DNA of 64,000 nucleotides from CAWBFD01 sp963788115 (GTDB lineage Bacteria > Actinomycetota > Thermoleophilia > Solirubrobacterales > 70-9): positions 1,302,001-1,366,000 of the forward strand of contig CAWBFD010000004.1 of NCBI GenBank assembly GCA_963788115.1, given 5' to 3'. A program made the position numbers and the translations under genes. Below are positions 10,166 to 19,296 of this stretch, piece after piece. Under the pieces are notes generated by a model. The model was not told the origin of the DNA and did no database searches. It saw only the letters and a list, made by a program, of their open reading frames with translations. Numbering within the stretch: the stretch's first letter is position 1; each line of letters begins with the position of its first letter.

Positions 10166-11293
10166 TTGATTGTGAACCTGCTGTGTCCGCAGTGCGCCGC
10201 GGGTCTGGCGACGGCAGAAGGGCGAGGCGACACCGCGACCTGTCCGGTCCGTTGCCTCGGGTGCGCCCGGTCGTACCCGTGCTATCACGGGATAGTCGAC
10301 CTGCGGATGGAGCGTCCTGAGACGTGCTGGACGAGTGCCTTGCGAATGCCAGAAACAGAGCTCGTCGAGCGAATGGCAGACATCTACGCGGGCGCCACGA
10401 TGCAAGAGCTTGTCGATGAGTACTGGCAGGCGTATGAGCTTCCTGAAGGGTGGCAGGGCGGTGAGGAAAGCTACCTGCTCAATGCTCACGAACGCGAGGA
10501 ATGGAACGTCACGTATATGGACTTCTGCTCGCGTCGCTACGGGCACGGTCCACTCCGAGGGGATCGCGTGCTGGAAGCAGGGTGCGGATCGGGTGGCTCG
10601 CTGCCGCACCTGACCAAACGGTTTCGAGAGGTCGTTGGTCTCGACCCGGATCTCCCTGCCCTGCTTATCGCGGCCAAGCGGCTGGAGGAAATCGGCGGAC
10701 GAGGTGGCGTGACACTTGTCGCTGCCATGTTGGAGCAGCAGATTCTCGAGCCCGGCTCCTGTGACGCGGTCAAGTGCACTGATGTGATCGAACACGTTGC
10801 GGACCCCGTTCGCGCGGCCGAGGTGGTGGGATCCGCGATGAGCTACCGCAGCGTAGCCTTCGTGCTCACGCCCAACCGATGGTCGGTTCTCACTCCGGAG
10901 CCGCACGTGAGACTCTGGGGCGTGAACCTCCTCCCCCGCAGATTTGCTGACCGCTATGTCGAGTGGAGGACGGGCCTCCGCTACAGCGACATAGCCAGAC
11001 TCCTCTCGGTGCGCGAGCTGGTGACCGTCCTGAGAAGAACTGGTGCGGACGAGATTCGCGTGATTCCAGTGGAAGACAAGCACCTGAATCCCGCGAGTGA
11101 GCGAGGCACGATGTTCAAGCGGGCATTCAGCCGGCCCCCCCTCACGTGGCTCTCGACTGCAGCACGACCAATGCAGCCAACCCTCGAGGTCCTCTGCATA
11201 AGGGGAACCGCCGGAACGGCTCGGGCCACGGGACCAGGAGGAACGGCTCCCGGAAGGAGAAGCGAAATGGCAAAGGAGACGGCTGACCGGTAG
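10166..11293 (+). CDS. class I SAM-dependent methyltransferase with N-terminal zinc-ribbon-like segment
   Basis: The protein is about 375 residues. The N-terminus has CPQC (7-10) and CPVRCLGC (26-33), a probable metal-binding ribbon as in Trm112-like or RlmA-like N-termini. The Rossmann core follows with motif I VLEAGCGSGGSLPHL (135-149), the acidic GLDPD at the end of strand 2 and KCTDVIEHVADPVRA (motif IV region). Related proteins methylate small molecules or cell-surface sugars. The target is unknown. The start is TTG at 10166, spaced 6 nt from gagagg. GTG at 10172 is an alternative. The codon mix looks less GC-biased than the neighbours, which hints at transfer. The last ten residues (EMAKETADR) come from a SnoaL gene relic, whose nonsense codon ends the protein. 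Confidence 0.75.
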   Translation: MIVNLLCPQCAAGLATAEGRGDTATCPVRCLGCARSYPCYHGIVDLRMERPETCWTSALRMPETELVERMADIYAGATMQELVDEYWQAYELPEGWQGGEESYLLNAHEREEWNVTYMDFCSRRYGHGPLRGDRVLEAGCGSGGSLPHLTKRFREVVGLDPDLPALLIAAKRLEEIGGRGGVTLVAAMLEQQILEPGSCDAVKCTDVIEHVADPVRAAEVVGSAMSYRSVAFVLTPNRWSVLTPEPHVRLWGVNLLPRRFADRYVEWRTGLRYSDIARLLSVRELVTVLRRTGADEIRVIPVEDKHLNPASERGTMFKRAFSRPPLTWLSTAARPMQPTLEVLCIRGTAGTARATGPGGTAPGRRSEMAKETADR

Positions 11294-11325
11294 GCGATAG
11301 CCGGCCTGTTCTGACGAGCTGCCCG
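11253..11325 (+). pseudogene. relic of a SnoaL-like gene 5' end with its RBS
   Basis: Bases from the ggaaggagaagcgaa ribosome-binding stretch through ATGGCAAAGGAGA and about 40 nt further match the start of the intact SnoaL-like gene at 9853 (minus strand). They differ by an ATG-to-ACG change at codon 5 and a CAG-to-TAG nonsense change at codon 9. It is inverted relative to the source and overlaps the methyltransferase end. Confidence 0.65.
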
Positions 11326-11341
11326 GTGGTAAGCTCGTCTC

Positions 11342-12656
11342 GTGCAAGGCTCGCGTGGGAGGCTGGCCGTGGCACTGATCGCGGCGTTCGCCGTGGCCGC
11401 TTGGTGCCCGCGCTCGGAGCGGGCGGCTCGACGCCGACGACGGAGCGGGTGAGCCTGAGCTCGGCAGGGGCGGAGGCGAACGGCGAGAGCTTCGACGCCT
11501 CGATCTCCGCCGACGGGGGCTTCGTCGCCTTCGACTCGGCGGCCTCGAACCTGGTCGCCGGCGACCTGAACGGCGCCGACGACGTCTTCGTCCGCGACCG
11601 CACGACGGGGACGACGACGCGGATGAGCCTGAGCTCGGCCGGGGCGGAGGGGAGCGGCCGCAGCCTCAACCCGTCGATCTCCGCCGACGGGCGCTTCGTC
11701 GCCTTCGAGTCGAACGCCTCGAACCTGGTCGCCGGCGACGCCAACGGCACCTTCGACGTCTTCGTCCGCGACCGCATGACGGGGACGACGACGCGGATGA
11801 GCCTGAGCTCGGCCGGGGCGGAGGGCAACGGCGACAGCTTCCTCCCCTCGATCTCCGCCGACGGGCGCTTCGTCGCCTTCGTCTCGGAGGCCTCGAACCT
11901 GGTCGCCGGCGACCTGAACGGCGTCCGCGACGTCTTCGTCCGCGACCGCATGATGGGGACGACGACGCGGATGAGCCTGAGCTCGGCCGGGGCGGAGGGC
12001 AACGGCGGCAGCTTCGTCCCCTCGATCTCCGCCGACGGGCGCTTCAGTCGCCTTCGACTCGAACGCCTCGAACCTGGTCGCCGGCGACGCCAACGGCGTC
12101 CGCGACGTCTTCGTCCGCAACCGAAGGACGGGGACGACGACGCGGATGAGCCTGAGCTCGGCCGGGGCGGAGGGGAACGGCGTCAGCTTCGTCCCCTCGA
12201 TCTCCGCCGACGGGCGCTTCGTCGCCTTCGTCTCGGACGCCTCGAACCTGGTCGCCGGCGACGCCAACGGCGTCCGCGACGTCTTCGTCCGCAACCGCAG
12301 GACGGGGACGACGACGCGGAGTGAGCCTGAGCTCGGCCGGGGCGGAGGGGAACGGCGGCAGCTTCGTCCCCTCGATCTCCGCCGGCGGGCGCTTCGTCGC
12401 CTTCGACTCGGAGGCCTCGAACCTGGTCGCCGGCGACGCCAACGGCAGCTTCGACGTCTTCGTCCGCGACCGCAGGACGGGGACGACGACGCGGATGAGC
12501 CTGAGCTCGGCCGGGGCGGAGGGGAACGGCGGCAGCTTCGTCCCCTCGATCTCAGCCGACGGGCGCTTCGTCGCCTTCCTCTCGGGTGCCTCGAACCTGG
12601 TCGCCGGCGACCTGAACGGAAGCTTCGACGTCTTCGTCCGCGGCCCGCTTCGCTAG
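11342..12656 (+). pseudogene. secreted TolB-like PD40 repeat protein, frame-broken
   Basis: A GTG at 11342 opens a plausible signal peptide (VQGSRGRLAVALIAAFAVAA). A one-base slip near 11402 is needed to enter the frame of the repeats. Seven copies of a 58-residue unit follow, each reading MSLSSAGAEGNG then SISADGRFVAF, SNLVAGDLNG and DVFVRDR. This is the PD40/TolB-like propeller blade found in secreted actinobacterial proteins. Two further one-base insertions (about 12044 and 12320) make units 4 and 5 175 bp long and shift the frame. The final unit ends VFVRGPLR-stop. Intact, it would be an extracellular beta-propeller that binds protein or ligand. Three frame breaks make a functional product unlikely unless they are assembly errors. 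Confidence 0.75.
11449..12656 (+). repeat. seven tandem 174-bp coding repeats
   Basis: Unit starts (GTG or ATG before AGCCTGAGCTC) are at 11449, 11623, 11797, 11971, 12146, 12321 and 12495. Spacings are 174, 174, 174, 175, 175 and 174, and the last unit is 162 bp. The near identity of units at DNA level implies recent expansion or gene conversion. The two 175-bp units each carry a single inserted base. Confidence 0.9.
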
Positions 12657-12719
12657 GCCACGGTAGCCGAGCCGAACGCGCCCGCCGTCGCGAGTCCCGA
12701 CAAGGGGTGAATAGTCAGC

Positions 12720-12753
12720 GGAGATGCCTGACCGGCAGGCGATAGCCGATCGG
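12720..12753 (+). pseudogene. second relic of the SnoaL-like 5' end
   Basis: The sequence gagatgcctgaccggcag and the following gcgatagccgatcgg match codons 4-14 of the SnoaL-like gene at 9853, with a few substitutions and no continuing frame. It lies between the broken PD40 gene and the beta-helix gene. Confidence 0.5.
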
Positions 12754-12775
12754 TAGGGCTGGGCGACTCCCTCGG

Positions 12776-13919
12776 CTACCTACAGGCGACGTTCGTGCAC
12801 TGGCGCGGGTCTCCGTTGCCGCTCGCCTTGTTCCCGCCGCCGTCGATCACCCCGCGCACAGCGTCGATGCCGAGGTCGCCGTTGCGCCTCGCCTCGTTGC
12901 GGGTGAGCTTCGTCGTCGGGCTGTTGGCGTCGAGGCCGTCATCTTTCGCGCCGAAGGCGTGGTTGCGCTTGAGCAGGGTGTGCTTGGCATTGTCGACGTG
13001 CACCCCGTCCTCGCCCGCCCCGCGGATGCGGTTGCGACGGACCACGTTGCCCACCACCACAGGGCATCGTGGGCAGCCCACGAGGATCGCATCCCCCTCG
13101 GTGTCTTGAGCCGAGTTGCGGGCGATCACGTTGTGGTCGCCGCCGTCGACCTCGATCGCGCGGCTCGCCCCGACTGTGGGAGACGCGGTTTCCGGCGATC
13201 ACGTTTCGGTTGCCGGGGGCGACGTAGAAGCCGACCTCGCCGTCCCGCACGCTGCGGTTGCCTCTCACCTGATTGCGGTCGGCCCTTTCCAAGACGACTC
13301 CGTAAAACCTGTTGTGTGAGAACAGGTTCCCCTTGATCAGGTTGTGGCTGGAGTCGCCGACGAGGATGCCCTGGTCGCCGTTGTCCCGGAAGGAGCTGTT
13401 GAGGACACGGACGCGATGCGATGCGAACAGGAACATCCCCGGCCCCCCGTCGCGGGCGGTGGAGCTTGCCGAGCTGTTTCGCACCAGGCTTCGGGTGCCG
13501 CGGAAAGAACCGAGGCCGCAGCACTGGTTCCTCGATGAGGAGATACCCAGGAGGCGGTTGTGGCTGACCCTCAGGCGCCCACACCGCCGACTCGAACTGC
13601 GCGCACCGAGCCGTGCCTCACCGTGACCCCATCGTGGCCCTCGTTGAGCACCCCGACAGTCGCAGAACTCGTCCTTGCCGCAGCCGAGCGTCTGCCGTCG
13701 CCGTCGATCATGTGGCCGTTCAGATCGAGGGTGATGTCGTCGGCGCCGATCACGATGCCGTTGTTCGGGACAGTCGACGAGGTCGCCGTCGAGCGTCGTG
13801 TCGGCGGTGATCCTGTCGCCGCAGGCTGACGTGGCTCGCGGAGGCCGGGCTTCCGCCCAGCGCGAGGAACGCGGTCGACGTGGTGACCAGCGCGGCGGCG
13901 AGGTGAACCAGGTGTGGCA
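12776..13919 (-). pseudogene. secreted right-handed beta-helix (NosD-like) protein, multiply frameshifted
   Basis: The minus strand begins with a signal peptide from 13919 (MPHLVHLAAALVTT, ending GGSPASA). It then scatters a single beta-helix protein over three frames: ACGDRITADTTLDGDLVDC, then IVIGADDITLDLNGHMIDG, then VRVLNSSFRDNGDQGILVG and NLIKGNLFSHNRFYGVVLE, then HTLLKRNHAFGAKDDGLDA, ending CTNVACR at 12776. The repeated N/D-rich rungs are the PbH1/NosD pattern of parallel beta-helices in secreted polysaccharide-binding or carbohydrate-active proteins. At least four frame changes are needed, so this is a pseudogene or a badly resolved stretch. It is divergent from the BTAD fusion gene. 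Confidence 0.75.
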
Positions 13920-14033
13920 TGCGCAGCAGGGTCGCGAAGGGCGGTAAAGCCGCGCGTCGATTTCGCCCAAGCGCTGGTATAGACCCGCTTGCGCCGCGGG
14001 TGTACGGTCGTCCCAAGCGACACAGGGGGGAAA

Positions 14034-17000
14034 GTGGAATTCCGGATCCTTGGGCCGCTCGAGGTCCTCGACGGCGACCAACAGATCGCGCTCGGCGGAG
14101 CGAAGCCGCGCTCCCTGCTCGCGCTGTTGCTACTGGCGCGTAGGCGCCCGGTCTCGACCGAGCGGCTGATCCACGAGATGTGGGACAGTCGCCGCCCGGA
14201 GACCGCGCACAAGATCGTTCAGCTCCATATCTCTTCTCTCCGAAAGGCGATCGGAGCGGAGCGAATCTCGACGGTCGAGCACGGCTATGTGCTTCACCTC
14301 GAGCGCGGGGAACTCGACGTCGAGCGGTTCGAGGAGCTCATCCGCGGGGCTTCGGGGGCTGCTCCCACAGAGGCCCTGCGGCAGCTGCGTAGCGCGCTCC
14401 AGCTCGTGCGGGGAGACCCGCTCGCCGACCTGCGTCTCGAGTCGTGGGCGGGACCGGAGGTGGCGCGGCTCGATGAGCTCGTGCTGTCGGCGACCGAGGC
14501 ACGGGCCGAGGCCGAGCTCGCGCTCGGGCGCCACCGGGAGGTCGTCCGCGAGCTCGAGCCGCTCGTCGCGGCGCATCCCGCCCGCGAGGACCTGCTCCGC
14601 CAGCTGATGCTCGCGCTCTACCGTTGCGGCCGGCAGACGGAGGCGCTCGACGCGTACCGCCGTGCCTCTTCGCGGTTGCGAGCCGAGCTCGGCTTGGGGC
14701 CCAGCCCGCCGCTGCGGCAGCTCGAGCGCGCGATCCTCGAGCACGATCCATCGCTCGATCTCGCCGAGCCCGCCGGCACTGCGCCGGGCGTCGGCGCGGC
14801 ACGACGACGGCTGCGCTGGCCGCTGCTCGCCGCTCGCCGCTGCGCTGCTCGCCGCGGTGGCTCTAGCCGCCGCTGTGCTCACCCGCGATGGAGACGAGGA
14901 GAAGTCGTTTGCGTCCCTTCGGCCCGGCCTGACCATCCTCGACATGCCGAGCGGCCGGGTGGTCGCGACCTTCCCGCTCGAGGACTTCCCCTACCCGGGC
15001 CTGAACGCACACGACGGTCGATTCTCGGTCAGCAGCTTCGGCATCACCGAGATCGATCCGGCGACCGGAAGAAAGCTGCGGCGCATCAACTCGCCGTTCG
15101 CGGACGAGTCCAACCATCACCTGGCGGTGGGGCGTGACATGTGGTTCACCGGGCGGCGCGACCTCGTGCGGGTCGACCTGGAACTGGCCCGAGAGGTCGA
15201 CCGCTACCGCCTCGTCGACAACGAATATCCCAACGGACTCGTCGGCCTCGCCGCGGGCGCGGGTTCGCTCTGGGTCGCCAGCAAGGAAGCGGGTGAGGTG
15301 CTGCGTGTCGACCCCGCGAACGGGCACGTACAGGCGCGGATACCCATGAGATCGCCGTGGCGGCTCGCCTACGCGGCAGGGGCGGTGTGGGCGGTCTCGG
15401 ACCAGGGCGGGCTGCGGCGAATAGATGCGTCCACGAACAGCGTCACCGCGGTCGCGCCCGTGCCCGGGCCGCTCTCGTGGGTCGCTGCCGGCGGCGGCTT
15501 CGCCTGGACGGCGAACGAGACCAAGGGGACCGTCTACAAGGTCGACCAGACGGGCCAGATCGTGGCGACGTACCGCACGGGGGACGGCGCGCGGTCGGTC
15601 AGCTTCGCCAACGGGACGCTCTGGGTCGCCAACTCTGACGCCGGCACCCTGTCGGCGATCGACGCGGCATCCGGCGCCATCCACACCTACACCTTCGGTC
15701 ACCCGCTCGGCGACGCCGTCGCGGTCGGCCGGTATGTCCTGCTGTATATCGCCAAAGGCTTGACGGTCGAGGATCGCATCTCGGCTCTGCAGGGGAATGT
15801 CGCGAAGCTGGTCATCCCCATCTTCACGCTCGACCCGACCGACCCTGCGGTCGCCTCCGAACCGGTGGCGCTCGAAATCGAGCGGGCCACCACCGCCGGA
15901 CTGCTTGCCCACGCCGCGGGAACCGGCCTTGGCCCCGAGCTCGCCACGGCGATGCCGACCGTCTCGGCGGACCGGAGGACCTATACGTTCCGAGTGAGGC
16001 GGGGCCTTCGGTTCTCGCCTCCGTCGAACGCTCCCATCACGGCTGACGTGATCAGAGACTCCTTCGAGCGAGCGCTCTCGCCCAAGCTCGGCTCGGTTCG
16101 CCCGGGCGCGCGCTTCCTCCGCGACCTCGTCGGGGTTCGGGCCTACGAACGCGGGGCGCGGGGCCACATCTCTGGCGTCCGCGTCCGTGGCGACAGGATT
16201 AGCTTCACGCTCACGACTCCGTCGCCCGACTTCCTCGAGCGGGTATCCCTTCCGTTCTTCAGCCCTGTCCCGCCCGGCACCCCGGCCATCACCGGCGGCG
16301 TGTCCGCGGAAGCCGCGTTTCCGTCACCGGGCCCGTACTACATCGCCGGACGCGTGAACGGCGAGTGGGCGATCCTCAGGCAAAACCCGAACTACCGAGG
16401 CCCCCGGTCCGGCGCCCTGGACGCGCTCGCCCTTCGTGAGGGGCTCGACCCGGAGCAGGCCGTAAGCCGTGTGCAGCGCGGCGAGTTCGATGGTCTCGTG
16501 CTCGACGACGCGCTGCTCCAGCTCGGAGGCGCCGTCGCGGGTCGGTTCGCCGGCGAACAGTCGCCCGGCAGCGTGACCTATCGCGCCTTCTCCACGCGCA
16601 CCGTTCGCTATCTCGCGCTCAATGCCGGAGCCGGTCCGCTACGCGACGCGACGCTGCGCCAAGCGATCGCTGCGGCGATCGATCGGCGCTCGCTCGCCGT
16701 CGTCCAAAACACCACGCCAACCGACGGGCTCCTGCCCCCGGAACCGTGGCGCCTTGGCGACACGGGCGACAGGGCACCGGCGGAACGCTTCGACCGGCCC
16801 GGGGGGTGAGTCTCTCGATGGCCGTGCAGCGTGGCTGCGAGCGCTGCCGGCAGTTCGTCAGCACGGTGGACTCTGCCCTGAACGAGCTCGGCGTCTCCGT
16901 CGCTGCGGTCGAGGTCGAGAACCCGCAGGGAGCCATTCGAGCCAATCGCGCGAAATTCGACTTGATCGACCTCAGCACCAACGTCCCCTACCCGGATCCG

Positions 17001-17279
17001 GCCGCGTTCCTCGAGCGAATGCTGGGAGACGACGTCCCGCGTGCGTGGCTCCCACCGTCGACCCGGGCGGCGATCGCACGCCTCGATACGCATAGCGGCA
17101 GGCGCCGCCAAGAAGCGGCGCAGCGGCTCGCCCAACATCTCCAGCGAAGCGATGTTCCGGTGATCGCGTACGGCGCCGATGCGATCGGTACGCTGCTCGG
17201 CCCACGACTCGGCTGCCGCACCTGGAACGGCATCGACGCCGGGCCCGATCTCGCCGCGCTCTGCCTCAACGGCGAATAA
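14034..17279 (+). pseudogene. BTAD (AfsR/SARP-type) regulator fused through a TM helix to beta-propeller and SBP_bac_5 domains, two frame breaks
   Basis: Joined across two one-base breaks this encodes about 1080 residues. The N-terminus is an OmpR-type winged helix (EFRILGPLEVLDGDQQI, RLIHEMWDSRRPETAHKI) plus a BTAD helical domain (ELEPLVAAHPAREDLLRQL). A single TM helix (AALLAAVALAAAVL) then leads to an extracellular beta-propeller of GSLWVA and GAVWAV blades. A solute-binding domain of the oligopeptide/nickel type follows (TYTFRVRRGLRFSPPS, TVRYLALNAGAGPLRD). The expected role is a membrane-anchored one-component regulator sensing an extracellular ligand. Breaks lie near 14826-14845, in the TM helix, and at the G6 run 16801-16806. 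GTG 14034 is chosen because it follows aggggggaaa and begins conserved sequence. Confidence 0.8.
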
Positions 17280-17584
17280 TGGCCGCGGTTGCGTGCTGCT
17301 CGCGCCGAGGTCCAGCACCGCTGCCACCAAGCGGCTGGATCATTCTCACCAGAGACCATTCCCTCGGCGGCGCACCTCCCGCGCGACTGGCCCCGCAGTC
17401 GATCCCGTTTGCCTCAGAGCAACCTGGCCTCGTCGCGTAGTGCGTGGTCGGCCTGCGTCTGCTCTTCAGCCAGAATTGTTGGCCGCAGGGCCAGCTCAAA
17501 GCAGCTTACTCCGCTGAGTTGGTTTGCGCGCACGACTCAGGATCAGCGGATGGACGAATGGGGACAAGCCTCGCGAATAAGCGG
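17280..17584. other. intergenic region without recognised feature
   Basis: These 305 nt lie between the converging BTAD fusion gene and cyclo-ligase gene. I see no coding pattern, tRNA or clear hairpin. Confidence 0.5.
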
Positions 17585-18298
17585 TTAGGCGTACCCCATC
17601 CGCTCGAGGATGGGGATCTCGTGGATCTGCGGGGGCTGGAGGTGGTCCCACAGGATGCCCCTGGGCCGCTCGTAGGCCCGCTCGACCTCGATCACCGCTC
17701 GCGGCGTCGCGATCATGTCGATCGGGAGGTCGTGGTCCGTGACCATCAGGTGCTCGCGCAGGATCTGGATCGGGTGCGCGGTGGTCGCGACCACCGTGTG
17801 ATGGTCGATCCGGCCCTCCTCGATCAGCAGGCCGTACTCCAGGTCGGAGAAGCCGCCGCCCTTGCCGATCCGCGCCCCCGAGAGGTTGACCGCGACGGAG
17901 CCGCAGAGCACGAAGTCGATCTCCGGGATCTCCTCGAGGGCGGCCACCTTGCCGTGGCGCAGGGCGCCCTTGATCGTGGCGGCCTCGCGCACCTGGTCGG
18001 CGCTCAGCTTGCGTGGGTCGAGCACCCGGAACGGATGCTTCGCGCGCAGCCTCGGCACCGCCATCACCAGCGTCTTCCCCTCCTCGAGGGCCAGCCGCCG
18101 GGCGTGGGTCTGCGGCGAGTCCGGATTCGCCTTGATCACCCTCGCCCGCTTCCACAGCCGGTGGCCCGCGAGCCGCTGGGCCGCGAGCTTGGCCCCGGCG
18201 AAGTTGGGAATCCGCCCCTCGGCGCCCGGGAAGCGCGAGACCCCCTCGCGATCCATCGCCTTCCAGACTGCCCTTCGTACCTGGTCCTTGGACCGCAT
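17585..18298 (-). CDS. 5-formyltetrahydrofolate cyclo-ligase family protein
   Basis: This 237-residue protein has the family C-terminal glycine motif RIGKGGGFSDLEYGLL, the counterpart of the GYGGGYYD loop that binds ATP and folate in MTHFS, and VVATTAHPIQIL near the end. The enzyme converts 5-formyl-THF to 5,10-methenyl-THF with ATP in the cytoplasm. This branch is longer than the usual 190-200 residues and resembles the MTHFS-domain-containing subgroup, whose activity is less certain. The start ATG 18298 begins the conserved MRSKDQVRRAVWKAMD. The open frame upstream to 18460 overlaps the divergent acyltransferase promoter and is unlikely to be translated. Confidence 0.82.
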   Translation of the reverse strand: MRSKDQVRRAVWKAMDREGVSRFPGAEGRIPNFAGAKLAAQRLAGHRLWKRARVIKANPDSPQTHARRLALEEGKTLVMAVPRLRAKHPFRVLDPRKLSADQVREAATIKGALRHGKVAALEEIPEIDFVLCGSVAVNLSGARIGKGGGFSDLEYGLLIEEGRIDHHTVVATTAHPIQILREHLMVTDHDLPIDMIATPRAVIEVERAYERPRGILWDHLQPPQIHEIPILERMGYA

Positions 18299-18372
18299 CA
18301 GGCGACGGATGAAATCACTTGCGGCGGCTCCGCCGCCTGACCAGCCTCGCCGGGACACTTTGTATCCCGGCC

Positions 18373-18378
18373 TAGAAT
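18373..18378 (+). promoter_or_regulatory. -10 box (TAGAAT) of the acyltransferase gene
   Basis: TAGAAT lies 9 nt before the ATG at 18388, and no Shine-Dalgarno sequence separates them. This fits a leaderless or very short-leader transcript. Confidence 0.5.
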
Positions 18379-18387
18379 GCCTGGCCG

Positions 18388-19296
18388 ATGGCGGAGGATC
18401 GAACCTCACTTGCCCACCATGTGAGCGAGCCCGAGGACGGCGAGACCCTCCCCGAGCCACAGCCGGTCGAGCGTATGCGCGAGCTCCTGCCGGCGATCGA
18501 GCCCGAGCGGCGGATCGACGACTGGGGGCGCTCGGAGCGGGTCGAGGGCCTGCTCGACCGCACCCTGGTCGAGTTCTTCTACCGCTACTGGTTCCGCGCC
18601 GAGGTCGAGGGGATCGAGAACGTCCCGGCCTCGGGCGGCGCGCTCCTCGTCTCCAACCACGCCGGCGCGCTGCCGCCCGATGCGGCGGTGATCGCGAGGG
18701 CCATCCGTGAAGAGCACCCGCACCCGCGTCCGCTCTACCTCACGGTCGAGCACTTCTTCAGGTCGTATCCCGGCTTCTCGATGCTGATCCCGAAGGTCGG
18801 CGGGGTCCCGGCGCATCCCGCCAACGTCCACCGGCTGCTCCACGACGAGCAACGGCTGGTCCTGGTCTTCCCGGAGGGGCGAAAGGGGACCGAGAAGCTC
18901 TTCCGCGACCGCTACCGGCTGCGGCGCTTCGGCCGCGGCGGCTTCGTCGAGGCCGCGATGCGGGCCGAGGCGAGCCTGGTTCCGGTGTGCGTGGTCGGAG
19001 CGGAGGAGGCGATGCCGGTGTTCGCCCAGATCGAGCCGCTCCGGCGGCTCACCGGGCTGCTCTACTTCCCGATCACCCCGACCTTCCCCTGGCTCGGCCC
19101 GCTGGGGATGCTCACCTACCTGCCTGCGAAGTTCAAGATCAGGTTCCTCGAGCCGATCGACACGGTCGATCTCGGAGGGCCTGGGGCGGCCGACGATCGC
19201 GCCCTGGTCCAGACGATGGCGCAGGAGATCCGCTCGCGGATTCAGGACGGCCTGCACGAGATGCTCGGGAAGCGCCGATCCGTGTGGTTCGGATGA
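18388..19296 (+). CDS. 1-acylglycerol-3-phosphate acyltransferase-like (PlsC family)
   Basis: This 302-residue protein has acyltransferase block I as SNHAGALPPDAA (His91, Asp98), a longer spacing than the classic HX4D. Block III is VLVFPEGRKGTEK (residues 158-170). A hydrophobic stretch around LLYFPITPTFPWLGPLG near the C-terminus fits membrane association. The family acylates lysophosphatidate or related lipids at the inner face of the membrane. The wider H-D spacing is seen in an actinobacterial subgroup and may change substrate choice. The gene overlaps the next by 4 nt (ATGA), so the pair forms an operon. Confidence 0.85.
   Translation: MAEDRTSLAHHVSEPEDGETLPEPQPVERMRELLPAIEPERRIDDWGRSERVEGLLDRTLVEFFYRYWFRAEVEGIENVPASGGALLVSNHAGALPPDAAVIARAIREEHPHPRPLYLTVEHFFRSYPGFSMLIPKVGGVPAHPANVHRLLHDEQRLVLVFPEGRKGTEKLFRDRYRLRRFGRGGFVEAAMRAEASLVPVCVVGAEEAMPVFAQIEPLRRLTGLLYFPITPTFPWLGPLGMLTYLPAKFKIRFLEPIDTVDLGGPGAADDRALVQTMAQEIRSRIQDGLHEMLGKRRSVWFG

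Noticed and set aside
10078..12791. 24-bp direct repeats flanking a 2.7-kb block, like a mobile element
   Set aside because: The repeats are the coding end of the beta-helix gene. There is no transposase and no terminal inverted repeat. Duplicate gene-end debris explains them.
13978..13983. TATAGA as a -10 box for the BTAD fusion gene
   Set aside because: It is about 50 nt from the GTG with an RBS in between, and no convincing -35 is at the right distance. Left unannotated.
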